Positions 52,953 through 62,068 of a stretch of 64,000 nucleotides of DNA are shown in pieces (the stretch's first letter is position 1; the number at the start of each line of letters is the position of its first letter). Source of the DNA: Bermanella sp036960565. GTDB taxonomy: Bacteria > Pseudomonadota > Gammaproteobacteria > Pseudomonadales > Oceanobacteraceae. The notes below the pieces were generated by a model. It made no database searches and was not told the origin of the DNA. It worked only from the letters and a program-made list of their open reading frames with translations. Made by a program: the position numbers and the translations under genes. The stretch covers positions 1 through 64,000 of the forward strand of contig JBALXQ010000034.1 in NCBI GenBank assembly GCA_036960565.1, written 5' to 3'.

Positions 52953-54395
52953 ATGATTCAAAAACAAGTGGATGTGGCCATTATTGGTTCGGGTACCGCC
53001 GGCATGGCGGCCTACCGTGCTGCCAAAGCACACACAGATAGCATTGTTCTAATTGAGGGCGGTGAATACGGCACAACCTGCGCCCGTGTGGGTTGTATGC
53101 CCAGCAAGTTATTAATTGCCGCTGCCGATGCGGCTTATCATGCTCAACACACCGAAGCATTTGGTGTGAGTGTAGAGGGCGTTAAAATTGATGGTAAGGC
53201 GGTGATGAAACGAGTGCGTAATGAGCGAGATCGTTTTGTGGGCTTTGTACTGGAATCGGTAGAGGGTTTTGATGAGCGGCACAGGCTACGCGGCTACGCT
53301 AAATTCAAAGACGATCATACTTTACTGGTGGATGATCACACTGAAATTCACGCCAAGCGTATTGTAATAGCAACCGGTTCTCGCCCTTTTTATCCGGATA
53401 TGTTTTTTGAGGCGGGTGATCGTTTGTTGGTAAACGATGACCTATTTGAATTACAAGACCTGCCTGAATCGGTGGCCGTGTTTGGCCCTGGGGTAATTGG
53501 TCTGGAGCTGGGTCAGGCATTAAGCCGCTTAGGAGTAAAAGTTAAAGTATTTGGTCGCAGTGGGTCAGTGGCCACCTTGCAAGACAGCGAAATAAACGAA
53601 TACGCTAACAAAATATTCAATAAAGAATTTTATTTAAATACCCATGTGAAATTGCAAAATGTGCGTAAAAAAGGCGGTGGTGTTGAAATAGAATACCTAG
53701 AAAAAGACGGACAAAGCGTTACTGAATCTTTTTCTTATTTATTGGCCGCTACAGGACGACGGGCCAATACTGACAAGTTGGCCTTGGAGAATACAACGTT
53801 AACTTTAGACTCTAAAGGTGTACCGGTATTTGATCATCACACTATGCAAACCAGTCAGTCACACATATTTATCGCGGGGGACGCCAATAATGAAATTCCG
53901 TTATTGCATGAAGCCGCAGACGAAGGAAAAATTGCCGGTAGCAATGCAGGGTTGTTTCCAGATGTAAGGGCTGGGTTAAGGCGCACGCCTCTGGGCGTGG
54001 TATTTACCGAGCCGCAAATTGCCAATATTGGTTTGTCTCCTCGAGAGGTAGAAGCCAAATATAAAGATCGATATGCGGTGGGTCAGGTGAGTTTCGAGGG
54101 CCAAGGTCGCAGCCGAGTTATGTTAAAAAATCAGGGCATGCTTAAGGTGTATGGTGAGCAGGGTACAGGATTGTTGCTGGGGGCTGAAATGTTTGGGCCT
54201 GCTGCCGAGCACATAGGGCATTTGTTGTCATGGGCCATTCAGCAACGTCAAACCGTGGCGCAAATTCTGGAAATGCCTTTCTATCACCCCGTGATTGAAG
54301 AGGGGGTTCGTACTGCACTGAGAGATTTAAATGCTAAGCTACATATAGGTCCGGTGGTGGAGAAAAATAGTATGGATTGTGGTCCAGGAGCCTAA
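52953..54395 (+). CDS. Dihydrolipoyl dehydrogenase-like flavin disulfide reductase
   Basis: 480 aa. FAD motif GSGTAGMAAYRAA, redox-active CARVGC (class I disulfide reductase), NAD motif VFGPGVIGLELGQALSRLG, and C-terminal dimer domain with the His-Glu pair (FYHPVIEEGVRTAL). Full-length for the LPD family. No E1/E2 genes are near, so it more likely reduces a small disulfide or works with the neighbouring glutaredoxin than with a 2-oxoacid complex. Confidence 0.9.
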   Translation: MIQKQVDVAIIGSGTAGMAAYRAAKAHTDSIVLIEGGEYGTTCARVGCMPSKLLIAAADAAYHAQHTEAFGVSVEGVKIDGKAVMKRVRNERDRFVGFVLESVEGFDERHRLRGYAKFKDDHTLLVDDHTEIHAKRIVIATGSRPFYPDMFFEAGDRLLVNDDLFELQDLPESVAVFGPGVIGLELGQALSRLGVKVKVFGRSGSVATLQDSEINEYANKIFNKEFYLNTHVKLQNVRKKGGGVEIEYLEKDGQSVTESFSYLLAATGRRANTDKLALENTTLTLDSKGVPVFDHHTMQTSQSHIFIAGDANNEIPLLHEAADEGKIAGSNAGLFPDVRAGLRRTPLGVVFTEPQIANIGLSPREVEAKYKDRYAVGQVSFEGQGRSRVMLKNQGMLKVYGEQGTGLLLGAEMFGPAAEHIGHLLSWAIQQRQTVAQILEMPFYHPVIEEGVRTALRDLNAKLHIGPVVEKNSMDCGPGA

Positions 54396-54397
54396 TT

Positions 54398-54592
54398 ATG
54401 CTTTGTAAACAGTTGATCATTAGGGCATTGATGGTGTCGTTTGTTGTGGGCTCCATACTGTTAATTATTAACCAGTATGATGCCTTGTTTGGCGGAAATG
54501 AGTTGCGCATTGTGCCTGCCGTGCTTACCTATTGTGTACCTTTTATGGTGTTCATTGCCGGAAAAGTATCCGGTGGCAGGGAAAAAAGCTGA
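54398..54592 (+). CDS. nrtS: NrtS-family small membrane protein
   Basis: 64 aa from ATG 54398 (AGGAG upstream), two membrane helices: ALMVSFVVGSILLIINQYDALFGG and VLTYCVPFMVFIAGKVSG. This matches the NrtS nitrate/nitrite transporter family. Only 2 bp after the disulfide reductase, so co-transcribed. The assignment is from pattern memory; the substrate is not certain. Confidence 0.75.
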   Translation: MLCKQLIIRALMVSFVVGSILLIINQYDALFGGNELRIVPAVLTYCVPFMVFIAGKVSGGREKS

Positions 54593-54610
54593 CTCTTATT
54601 ACTGATATCC

Positions 54611-54648
54611 CTAACCCCCATGAAGGCTGCTTCTTGGGGGTTTTGTTT
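54611..54648 (+). terminator. Intrinsic terminator of grx-reductase-nrtS operon
   Basis: AACCCCCATGAAG and CTTCTTGGGGGTT form the stem with a short loop, followed by a T-rich tail. Confidence 0.88.
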
Positions 54649-54726
54649 TAAGAGGCCCATTGAAATGTGCTAAGCTGGCGGCAAGTTAGCGGTTTGCTTA
54701 AATGCCTAAATTAATGGGAATCTTGT

Positions 54727-55197
54727 GTGTCTATTTTCAGCAGTATTGATGAAGATGTTATTTGCATTGCGCGAAATAATAGCGAGCATGGCTTATCAAG
54801 TTTTGCCTCTTTTGCATTTGAGCTAGAAGGGCTGGTATGGCCCAGCGTGGAGCATTATTTTCAAAGCATGAAGTTTCCTGCTAGTGAGTATCAAGAGTTA
54901 ATTCGTCAGGCGCCTTCAGCTAAAAAGGCCCAGAAACTGGGACGAAGCCGCCTTAATAAAATCCGCAAAGATTGGGCGCAGGTACGAGTTGTGATCATGA
55001 CTCGGGCCGTGTATACCCAATGCCGTACTCATTCACAACTCAGTGATGCATTGTTAAAGACGCAAGAAAAAACCTTGGTAGATAATACCCAGTATGATTA
55101 TTTTTGGGGTTGTGGCCGTGACCGTCGCGGTGAAAATGCCTATGGAAAGGTTTTAATGAGTGTGCGTGACAAGTTACGCGAGGAGCAGCAGGCTTGA
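54727..55197 (+). CDS. NADAR family protein (YbiA-like)
   Basis: 156 aa from GTG 54727. Family marks: LSSFASFAFELEGLVWPSVEHYFQSMKF, LGRSRLNKIRKDW, WGCGRDRRGENAYGKVLM. NADAR proteins act on ADP-ribose or N-glycosidic metabolites (damage repair of riboflavin intermediates, or removal of ADP-ribose from bases). Here it stands alone, with no DarT/TADAR toxin partner next door, so a house-cleaning role is more likely. Confidence 0.9.
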   Translation: MSIFSSIDEDVICIARNNSEHGLSSFASFAFELEGLVWPSVEHYFQSMKFPASEYQELIRQAPSAKKAQKLGRSRLNKIRKDWAQVRVVIMTRAVYTQCRTHSQLSDALLKTQEKTLVDNTQYDYFWGCGRDRRGENAYGKVLMSVRDKLREEQQA

Positions 55198-55227
55198 GTT
55201 AAAGAACATTAAGGTAGCTGCTTTATC

Positions 55228-55251
55228 GGAACACTCTATTAAGAGTGTTCG
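55228..55251. terminator. Hairpin between convergent NADAR and HxlR genes
   Basis: CGAACACTCT and AGAGTGTTCG pair perfectly around ATTA. It overlaps the stop and last codons of the HxlR gene. No strong T run; probably a shared transcript end. Confidence 0.5.
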
Positions 55252-55586
55252 CTGTCTATTTCCGTTTGTAATTTTTCTATTTCATCCAAAACCCGAATGA
55301 ATTTTTCACCAAATTGCGTCACCTGGTATTCCACTCTGGGTGGTACTTCCGGGTAACTGACCTTTTCTAAAATACCAAAATCAGTATTCTTTTTTAAACA
55401 ACTATTTAATACCTTAGTGGTGAGTCCTTCAACATTTCGCACCATCTCACCAGGGCGATTTATTTCACTGGCCAACAACTGATATACGGTTAACGACCAT
55501 TTGCAGCCGTAAATGGTCTCCACCATCCGCGCCGAATCTTCCGGTGCCGATTTTCTTGAAATTATTTTGCCCTGATTATTCATCAT
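55239..55586 (-). CDS. HxlR-family transcriptional regulator
   Basis: 115 aa winged-helix protein. WSLTVYQLLASEINRPGEMVRNVEGLTTKVLNSCLKKNTDFGILEKVSYPEVPPRVEYQVTQFG is the HxlR domain; a Cys (IYGCKWS) just before it is the usual redox/electrophile-sensing position in this family. Divergent from the SDR gene with inverted AAAAGTA half-sites between them. Confidence 0.92.
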   Translation of the reverse strand: MMNNQGKIISRKSAPEDSARMVETIYGCKWSLTVYQLLASEINRPGEMVRNVEGLTTKVLNSCLKKNTDFGILEKVSYPEVPPRVEYQVTQFGEKFIRVLDEIEKLQTEIDSEHS

Positions 55587-55594
55587 TACTTACC

Positions 55595-55630
55595 AAAAAG
55601 TACCTACCTAACCATTTTGTGCTTACTTTT
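55595..55630. promoter_or_regulatory. Candidate HxlR operator
   Basis: AAAAAGTACCTACC (55595) and TGTGCTTACTTTT (55618) are inverted AAAAGTA-type half-sites 23 bp apart in the divergent intergenic region. HxlR sites are known to be built from GTA/TAC half-sites. Confidence 0.5.
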
Positions 55631-55688
55631 CAGTAGCCCCTCGTTACCGCAAGATTACCACACACAAACACAACGAAGGGTTATAAAA

Positions 55689-56456
55689 ATGAAATTCACT
55701 AAACCAGGTATTGCACTAATCGTCGGCGGCAGCAGTGGTATGGGATTGGCAACAGCCGAGCTTTTACTGGCTCAGAATATTGAAGTGGTGATTGTAGGCA
55801 ACAACCAAAGCAAGTTAAACGATGCGGTGGCGGGTCTTAAAAAACTGGGCAAGGCATCTGGCCTACAGGCTAACTTATATAATGAGGAGAGCCTGCAGAA
55901 AATTTTGGATTTCACTGCCCAGGCCGATACCCACATTAGCTATTTGGTAAATGCTGCTGGTTACTTTAACCCTAAGCCATTTGTAGAGCATACCCAGGAT
56001 GACTATGAAATTTACATGGGCCTAAATAAAGCCACGTTTATCATCAGTCAGGCGGTAGTGGCAAATATGTCTAAAAACGGTGGCGGCAGCATCGTGAATA
56101 TTGGTTCCATGTGGGGCAAGCAGGCCATTAAGGCCACGCCATCTTCTGCCTACTCCATGGCAAAAGCAGGTCTTCATGCTTTAACACAACACATGGCAAT
56201 GGAATTGGCCGAATCGAATATACGAGTGAATGCGGTGTCTCCAGCTGTGGTGAAGACACCAATATACGAAGCCTTTATTGATCCGAATGAGGTAGATGAG
56301 GCCCTTGAAGGCTTTAACGACTTCCATCCTATTGGTCGTGTCGGTTTAGCTATCGACGTGGCCAACAGTATTGCCTTTTTGTTGTCAGATGATACCGCTT
56401 GGGTGACCGGCGCTATCTGGGATGTGGATGGTGGCATTATGGCGGGTCGTAATTAA
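55689..56456 (+). CDS. Short-chain dehydrogenase/reductase (SDR)
   Basis: 255 aa from ATG 55689; open upstream to 55617 but that crosses the operator. Cofactor motif GGSSGMG, NAAG-like VNAAGYF, catalytic S/Y/K (SMWG, YSMAK) and C-terminal NAVSPAVVKTP. Classical SDR, NAD(P)-dependent. Controlled by the divergent HxlR by arrangement; substrate unknown. Confidence 0.93.
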   Translation: MKFTKPGIALIVGGSSGMGLATAELLLAQNIEVVIVGNNQSKLNDAVAGLKKLGKASGLQANLYNEESLQKILDFTAQADTHISYLVNAAGYFNPKPFVEHTQDDYEIYMGLNKATFIISQAVVANMSKNGGGSIVNIGSMWGKQAIKATPSSAYSMAKAGLHALTQHMAMELAESNIRVNAVSPAVVKTPIYEAFIDPNEVDEALEGFNDFHPIGRVGLAIDVANSIAFLLSDDTAWVTGAIWDVDGGIMAGRN

Positions 56457-56579
56457 TCCTGGATAAAGTAGTGCTAAAACAGCGCTAAAAAACGTTAAAA
56501 TAAGCAATGCCCGCTATCTTGGTTGGCATTGCATTGAGCCGTGTGATTAAGGGCTCAACAGCAAAGCAGAGGCTATAAG

Positions 56580-57230
56580 ATGTTAAATATGAATTTCAGC
56601 GAGCGCTTGGTTATGCAAACCGCAGACATGACTTGGCAGCCAAGCCCTGCTGCTGGTGTATTGCGTAAACCGTTAGAGCGTTCGGCCCCTGAAACCGGCC
56701 ATGTGAGCAGTATTGTGCGCTATGAGCCGGGTTCGAGCTTTAGTGAACATCAACATCCTATGGGCGAAGAAATAATTGTGCTGGATGGTGTGTTTTCCGA
56801 TGAAACCGGCGATTTTGGCAAGGGCAGTTATCTGCGTAACCCTCCGGGCAGTGCTCATACCCCATTTAGTCAATCTGGTTGTGACATTTTTGTGAAACTT
56901 AACCAGTTTCATGAAAGCGATCAAAAGCAGGTGCGTATTGATACGCAGAATACCGATTGGTTACAAGGAATGGGCGGCTTACAGGTGATGCCCTTACATG
57001 AGTTTGAAGGCGAGCATGTGGCGTTGGTTAAGTGGCCAGTAGGAGAGAAGTTTCAGCCTCATCGCCATTTTGGAGGCGAAGAAATTTTGGTGTTGTCTGG
57101 TGTATTTCAAGATGAACATGGCCAGTATCCTAAGCATACATGGATACGTAGTCCGCACATGAGCGAACACTTTCCATTTGTAGAAGAGGAGACGGTCATT
57201 ATGGTGAAGACAGGACATTTACCTATTTAG
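56580..57230 (+). CDS. ChrR-like double-cupin protein
   Basis: 216 aa. Two tandem cupins of the ChrR_C type: EHQHPMGEEIIVLDGVFSDETGDFGKGSYLRNPPGSAHTPFS and PHRHFGGEEILVLSGVFQDEHGQYPKHTWIRSPHMSEHFPF, each with His/Glu zinc ligands. The anti-sigma N-terminal domain of ChrR is absent, so this is a stand-alone cupin, maybe a metal-dependent enzyme or sensor of oxidative stress. 123 bp after the SDR gene. Confidence 0.85.
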   Translation: MLNMNFSERLVMQTADMTWQPSPAAGVLRKPLERSAPETGHVSSIVRYEPGSSFSEHQHPMGEEIIVLDGVFSDETGDFGKGSYLRNPPGSAHTPFSQSGCDIFVKLNQFHESDQKQVRIDTQNTDWLQGMGGLQVMPLHEFEGEHVALVKWPVGEKFQPHRHFGGEEILVLSGVFQDEHGQYPKHTWIRSPHMSEHFPFVEEETVIMVKTGHLPI

Positions 57231-57647
57231 CTTTTTAAGGCTGCAAGTGGTCGGGCAGATTATATACAGGACAAGGAGAGCTATCGCCGTTTTAAGCCTC
57301 AATAGTAGTCCTTTACGCAATTGTCGATCGCGCCAAAATAAAACACTAGATAACCGTCAAAAATTAGCTGCTGCTTAGGCCCTATAATATTTAGGTTACC
57401 TTAATACACAGCCAATGATGAGCAACTTTTATGAGTGAGTACAAATAAATAAATAATTCTATTAATTTATTTGTACCTTGCTTCTAATCCAGTCAATTAA
57501 ACTATTCACTGCGCTTTAATTATCGATTTAGGTTAGATCAGGATTGGGTCTGAGACATATCTGTTGGCCAATAGGCATTGATCAAGATTGCCTATATCTA
57601 GGAGCTTGTCAGCGGTTGCCGTTTTGTTCTACTGTTAGGCTTTTAAT
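57231..57647. other. Intergenic region with an AT-rich palindrome
   Basis: About 415 bp with no credible gene. GTACAAATAAAT at 57439-57450 and ATTTATTTGTAC at 57465-57476 form a perfect 12-bp inverted repeat with a 14-base centre. It may be an operator for the TetR-type gene that follows, or its relic. Confidence 0.55.
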
Positions 57648-58286
57648 ATGGTTAGACAGCATTGCCTTATGAGTTCAGATATTAGAGAAAAATTGCTGGA
57701 GGTTTCTGCCAATCTTTTCTTAGAAAAAGATTTTCATTCTGTCAGTGTTCGCGAATTGGCTCAGGAAGCCAATACCACCAGCGCCATGATCAGTTATTAT
57801 TTTTCTAGCAAACATGGTTTGTTTGAAGAAATGATTAAGCACGAATACGGCAAAATTTTAGCGGTGTTAGATGAAATAATGTTTCAGCAGGAGTTACTCA
57901 ACTTTACCGATATCATCAGCCACGTTATGCAGGTATATGGAAATAATCCTAATATGCCTAAATTTATTATTAAAACCCTGTTATATCGCCAGGGCCCCGG
58001 CAGTCAATTTATGTAGGAGACCTTCGAAAAAGAGCGTCAAGTGGTGGGAGCTTGGGTGGATAGGGTTATAAAGGAGGGGAAGGTTGATCGTGATGTTAAT
58101 GCCGAAGTAGTGCGCATTGCCTTCTTATGCCTAACATTATTGCCTAGCATGATGCTAGACAATTTAAAGGCATCTTATGGCGAGCAGGGCCTTGAGGAAT
58201 TTAAGCAGGAATTTGCACAATTTGCCGGAGGCATGCTCAACTATGGGCTTAAACCCAAATCAAAAACGCTAAAAAATAAACCTTAA
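57648..58286 (+). pseudogene. TetR-family regulator interrupted by an amber codon
   Basis: One frame of 213 codons broken only by TAG at 58014-58016. Before it is a full TetR DNA-binding domain (VRELAQEANTTSAMISYYFSSKHGLFEEMI); after it the C-terminal helices continue in frame (ETFEKERQVVGAWVDRVIKEG to GLEEFKQEFAQFAGGML). A single substitution (for example CAG or TGG to TAG) explains it. The N-terminal 122 aa could be made as a DNA-binding fragment; the ATG at 57669 is an alternative start. Confidence 0.85.
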
Positions 58287-58330
58287 AAAATGCAGTGAAT
58301 CGTTTGGGGAATAGCTTTTCTCAAACAGTA

Positions 58331-59131
58331 TCACCACCAGTTTGCCGCCACTTGTATGGGCGTTGGGTTACCTTGTTCTGATACCCAAAATACCAATGCC
58401 TGTTTGGGAGACGTAAACTGTGAGGCGTCGGGTATATTAAGCTCTGAATTAAATGTCCCCTTGTCTAGGTTAAGTTCGCCGCGATTGTAAGCCAGTACCA
58501 CAAAATCATGGGGTAATTTTTTACCTGAGTTCTCACCTCTTTGTACTTGGGTAATTTGATCAAAACCCAATACAGCCACATGCACTTGTAAGTGAGCTGG
58601 TAAGTCGATTACCGGGTTAAACTGTATCCTTGCTAGGTTTGTATTGCCTTTATCTTCATCGCCCAATTCAGCCGATAATACGCCTACTGCTTTATAAGGT
58701 TTGACTGGCACAGAGCGCCCCCTGAACCAACCATTCCAGCCCATGCCCGAATACACAAAACCAGGTGTGGCCACAGTGGTGCTGAGTTTTAAGGCTTTAT
58801 AGTCTCTTTGTCTTTGCGTGAAAACTGCGGTTGCGAAGGGGTCTTTCCAACCTAGGTAATCCCAATAATCCACATGAAAATTCATGGGCACCAGTTGCTT
58901 CCAGAGGCGCTCATCTTGTTTGAAATTGGACATCCAGCGTTCAGCGGGTGGGCAACTGCTGCAGCCCTGAGAAGTGTACACCTCCAGCATATTTACCTGT
59001 ACCAGAGGGCTGGAGATGGTTTGGCCCCAGCTGTTGTTCGTTATTATTGCTAAAAATAAAAATAGCTTGGTAATGCTTAAAAAATTGAGTCTTCTGGAAG
59101 AGTTATTTTTGAAAGGGTTAATGATGCCCAT
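58331..59131 (-). CDS. DUF1223 family secreted protein
   Basis: 266 aa, signal anchor near residues 18-37 (ITKLFLFLAIITNNSWG). The family motif MLEVYTSQGCSSCPPAERWM carries a CSSC pair in a thioredoxin-like fold; then VPMNFHVDYWDYLGWKDPFA and TPGFVYSGMGWNGWFRG. Presumed periplasmic thiol protein; function unproven. Confidence 0.88.
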   Translation of the reverse strand: MGIINPFKNNSSRRLNFLSITKLFLFLAIITNNSWGQTISSPLVQVNMLEVYTSQGCSSCPPAERWMSNFKQDERLWKQLVPMNFHVDYWDYLGWKDPFATAVFTQRQRDYKALKLSTTVATPGFVYSGMGWNGWFRGRSVPVKPYKAVGVLSAELGDEDKGNTNLARIQFNPVIDLPAHLQVHVAVLGFDQITQVQRGENSGKKLPHDFVVLAYNRGELNLDKGTFNSELNIPDASQFTSPKQALVFWVSEQGNPTPIQVAANWW

Positions 59132-59215
59132 GATTTCGTTCCTGTTTATTGTGTCTACAGTATAGAAAAAACAGGTTTAGAAGTTATCACAAAAGCATCA
59201 CGTTTTAATTACAAT

Positions 59216-59986
59216 TTAGTTTTGTGAACTTATATTTTTATGAGGGTGAGGCTGGGTGATCTTGAGTAGAATCTCATCATAGCGACCAGAGACTTTTAGT
59301 CTTTTTAAACCGCGATCAAAGCGCTCAATAAGTTTTTGGGCATCAGGGATGTTTTTGGAGAACAGCATGTAATAATCTCTCTCTTCCAAAACCTTGGGGT
59401 GATGCGTAAATAAGCTAGCTTCAGTGGGAGGCAATAGCATGTTGATCTGGTGATAGCCCACAAAATAAGAAGAGGGGTAAATATCCAGCCGGCCTCTTAA
59501 TAATTTTTGATAATTAAAATCTTCCTTGCTGACGTAATCCAATTTAAGACCGTTATCTTCTAATATTTTTCCGGTGGCATAACCTAAAGTAGCGCCAATT
59601 CTTAATCCTTCAAGATCACTAAATCTCTCCCATTTGAAGGGCTTGGACTTTAAGTGAAATAAAACAGTTTGCTCAGTTAACAAAGGCTCTTTACTGTAAT
59701 AAAACGTTTCCTCGCGCTCCGCAGACTTTGTCCAGGGAAAAGTAGCTTGGTACTCACCTTTCTCCACATATTTGTAACTTCGTATCCATGGAAAATATTT
59801 AAACTCCACATCTATATTTTCAAGCTTAAAGGCCTCTCGCACCAATTCTTCGCTGACATTAGCATTGTCTGCGCGCCCAGAAGTGAAGGGCTCCCAGTCA
59901 CCAATAGCCAGCCTTACCTTTTCGCTAGCGTGCACCGATAGCGCAGCAAACATGATAAACAAAGGCATTAAAATAAGTCTGATCAA
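59216..59986 (-). CDS. Family 3 extracellular solute-binding-like protein
   Basis: 256 aa with signal peptide (LILMPLFIMFAALSVHA). SBP_bac_3 pattern: VRLAIGDWEPFTSGRADNANVSEELVREAFKLENIDVEFKYFPW, ATFPWTKSAEREETFYYSKEPLL and LRIGATLGYATGKILEDNG. No ABC membrane or ATPase genes are nearby. Distantly related to the protein at 29836-30594. Such orphan binding proteins often feed sensors or act with distant permeases. Confidence 0.85.
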   Translation of the reverse strand: MIRLILMPLFIMFAALSVHASEKVRLAIGDWEPFTSGRADNANVSEELVREAFKLENIDVEFKYFPWIRSYKYVEKGEYQATFPWTKSAEREETFYYSKEPLLTEQTVLFHLKSKPFKWERFSDLEGLRIGATLGYATGKILEDNGLKLDYVSKEDFNYQKLLRGRLDIYPSSYFVGYHQINMLLPPTEASLFTHHPKVLEERDYYMLFSKNIPDAQKLIERFDRGLKRLKVSGRYDEILLKITQPHPHKNISSQN

Positions 59987-60055
59987 GATAATTCCATCTG
60001 GACGATAGCGGGTGAAGGAGCATTTATCATAACGTATCTCTGCTTGAGAGTCTGA

Positions 60056-60961
60056 TTAAACATCCCAGTACGGAATATGATCACCAAATGATTCAATGGC
60101 GAAATCTAGGAACACCCGTACCTTTTCTGGCATGTATTGGCGTTCTATAAAAACAGCATGAATGTCTTTATGGGGCATCTGGTAAGTTTCAAACAAGTTT
60201 AAGAGTTTACCTGATTTTATATGAGCTCCTGCTATAAAAGTAGGCAGGCGTGCTATTCCACAACCTTTTATTAGCGCTTCCAATATGGCTTCACTGTTAT
60301 TGGCTTGGTAATTTCCTGAGACTTCAACGGTGCTGGTTTTTCCATGTTGATTAAAACTCCACTGGTTGGCATTTTTTGAATAACTGTATAACAAGCAGTT
60401 GTGTTGCGTTAATGCCTCAGGGGTTTCTGGGTGCCCGTGCTGGTCGATGTAATCTGGGGTGGCACATACCACGGAATGCCCTGGAGCTAATTTACGAGCA
60501 ATGAGACTGGAGTCGGACAAGTCACCTGAAAGAATGGCCACATCGAAGCCCTCGGCCACTAGATCTACAGTTTTATCATCTAATACCAGGTCCACTGATA
60601 TTTTTGGGAAGCGTTGTAAGAAATCTGGAATTAACGGCGCCACATGGAGATGTCCAAAAGACATGGGTGCATGAATACGCAACTTGCCCTGTGGCTCTCC
60701 TTGTAGTTGGAATACCGCATCTTGAGCATCGCGCGCGGCGTTTAAGGCCTTAATGGCGTGAACATAATACTGCTCGCCAGCTTCGGTGAGGCTGATTTTT
60801 CGAGTGGTGCGATGCAGCAGTTTAGCTCCCAGCTGCTGCTCTAGCAGGGTAATTCGCTTGCTGACCGCCGATTTTGTGATACCTAAATACTCTGCAGCAG
60901 CTGAGAATCCCTTGTTTTCTATGACCGCTACAAAAATGGGTATGACGCCAATGCCGTCCAT
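60056..60961 (-). CDS. LysR-family transcriptional regulator
   Basis: 301 aa, complete: winged helix SAAAEYLGITKSAVSKRITLLE and effector domain with VDLVAEGFDVAILSGDLSDSSLIARKL. Same subgroup as the LysR at 31389. Divergent from the EamA gene across 122 bp, so its likely target is the exporter and the NTF2-like gene that follows. Confidence 0.92.
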   Translation of the reverse strand: MDGIGVIPIFVAVIENKGFSAAAEYLGITKSAVSKRITLLEQQLGAKLLHRTTRKISLTEAGEQYYVHAIKALNAARDAQDAVFQLQGEPQGKLRIHAPMSFGHLHVAPLIPDFLQRFPKISVDLVLDDKTVDLVAEGFDVAILSGDLSDSSLIARKLAPGHSVVCATPDYIDQHGHPETPEALTQHNCLLYSYSKNANQWSFNQHGKTSTVEVSGNYQANNSEAILEALIKGCGIARLPTFIAGAHIKSGKLLNLFETYQMPHKDIHAVFIERQYMPEKVRVFLDFAIESFGDHIPYWDV

Positions 60962-61083
60962 TTACCTTCCTTTGTGTAGTTAATATCAACAGTAAGTGTC
61001 CTATTGGGTGGATTATAAGTCAATTGGAAACGAGATAAGCTGGCTTTACATTATCAGTCACCTCAATAGGGACAGGAGTTATT

Positions 61084-62016
61084 GTGAATCAGACGTTACT
61101 AAACAGAACCATTACAGCGAATCACACTCAGCAAAGGGCTTCAAAGAGCCTTGAACCTATATTGATGTTATTGGCTATAGGGTTGGCGGCCAGTTCTTTT
61201 CCTGTAGCCAAATACATTACTCATGCTATGCCTGCTACCGCGATGATGAGTGTGCGCTTCTTACTAGCAGCTTTGCTATTTGCCCCTTTTGTATTTACCA
61301 AGAATAGGTTTTGTGTACCCGAACCGAAACGTCTTTTGGGGTATCTGTTATTAAGTGTGCCCCTAGTGGTTTTTTTTGTGTGCATGTTTGAAAGCCTGCG
61401 TTACACCAGTGTTTTAAATACAGGAGCTTTATATACCTGTGTTCCTGCGGTTACGGCTGTATATGCGTTTTTTATTAACAAAGAATTTACTGGCCGTTTA
61501 AGGGTAGGTGGTTTGCTCATGGGCACACTCGGCGCGTTATGGATTGTTTTTAAGGGCGACCTAAATTTATTTCTGAGCATGAGTCTTAACCGCGGCGATG
61601 GTTTGTTTTTTATCGGCTGTTTGTTGATGGGGTTTTATAACCCTCTGGTAAAACGACTGTATCAAGGAGAGCCCATGGAAATAATGACTTTCTGGGTACT
61701 GTTTTGCGGGGGCGTAATTTTATTTTTATTTTCATTTAATGATCTGGCAAATATTCATTGGTTGCAAATGGAGATGGGTGTTTATGGCGGAATAATCTAT
61801 TTGTCATTCTTTTCTACTCTGGTAACTTTTTTCATCATGCAATATTGCACCGTTAAAGTGGGTGCTACTCGAGTGGCTTCTTATGGTTTTCTTACCCCTG
61901 TCTTTGTTATTTTTCTAAGTGTCTTTTTAGGGCTAGATCAATTTGAATGGATCTTGATGCCGGGTGTTTTCCTAGTGTTAGTGGCCATGTTTATTATGCA
62001 AAAAGAAATTATTTGA
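61084..62016 (+). CDS. DMT-family (EamA) transporter
   Basis: 310 aa from GTG 61084 with AGGAG upstream. Ten membrane helices in two EamA repeats (ILMLLAIGLAASSFPVAKYITHAMPATAMMSVRFLLAALLFAPF and FSTLVTFFIMQYCTVKVGATRVASYGFLTPVFVIFLSVFLG). Inner-membrane metabolite exporter; substrate unknown. Gene order lysR-eamA-NTF2-like suggests one regulated unit. Confidence 0.9.
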   Translation: MNQTLLNRTITANHTQQRASKSLEPILMLLAIGLAASSFPVAKYITHAMPATAMMSVRFLLAALLFAPFVFTKNRFCVPEPKRLLGYLLLSVPLVVFFVCMFESLRYTSVLNTGALYTCVPAVTAVYAFFINKEFTGRLRVGGLLMGTLGALWIVFKGDLNLFLSMSLNRGDGLFFIGCLLMGFYNPLVKRLYQGEPMEIMTFWVLFCGGVILFLFSFNDLANIHWLQMEMGVYGGIIYLSFFSTLVTFFIMQYCTVKVGATRVASYGFLTPVFVIFLSVFLGLDQFEWILMPGVFLVLVAMFIMQKEII

Positions 62017-62068
62017 AATAAGTTTTAGTAATTTAACTTTCACCCCAATACCTATCAGGAGAAAAATC

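Noticed and set aside
54727..55586. NADAR plus HxlR as a toxin-antitoxin or defence pair
   Set aside because: The genes converge, share no operon and no DarT- or TADAR-type toxin is adjacent.
9211..58016. TAG reassigned to an amino acid (two genes each broken by one TAG)
   Set aside because: TAG is used as the natural stop for conserved genes here, for example the cold-shock protein and Tn3 TnpA, so the two cases are better seen as separate nonsense mutations.
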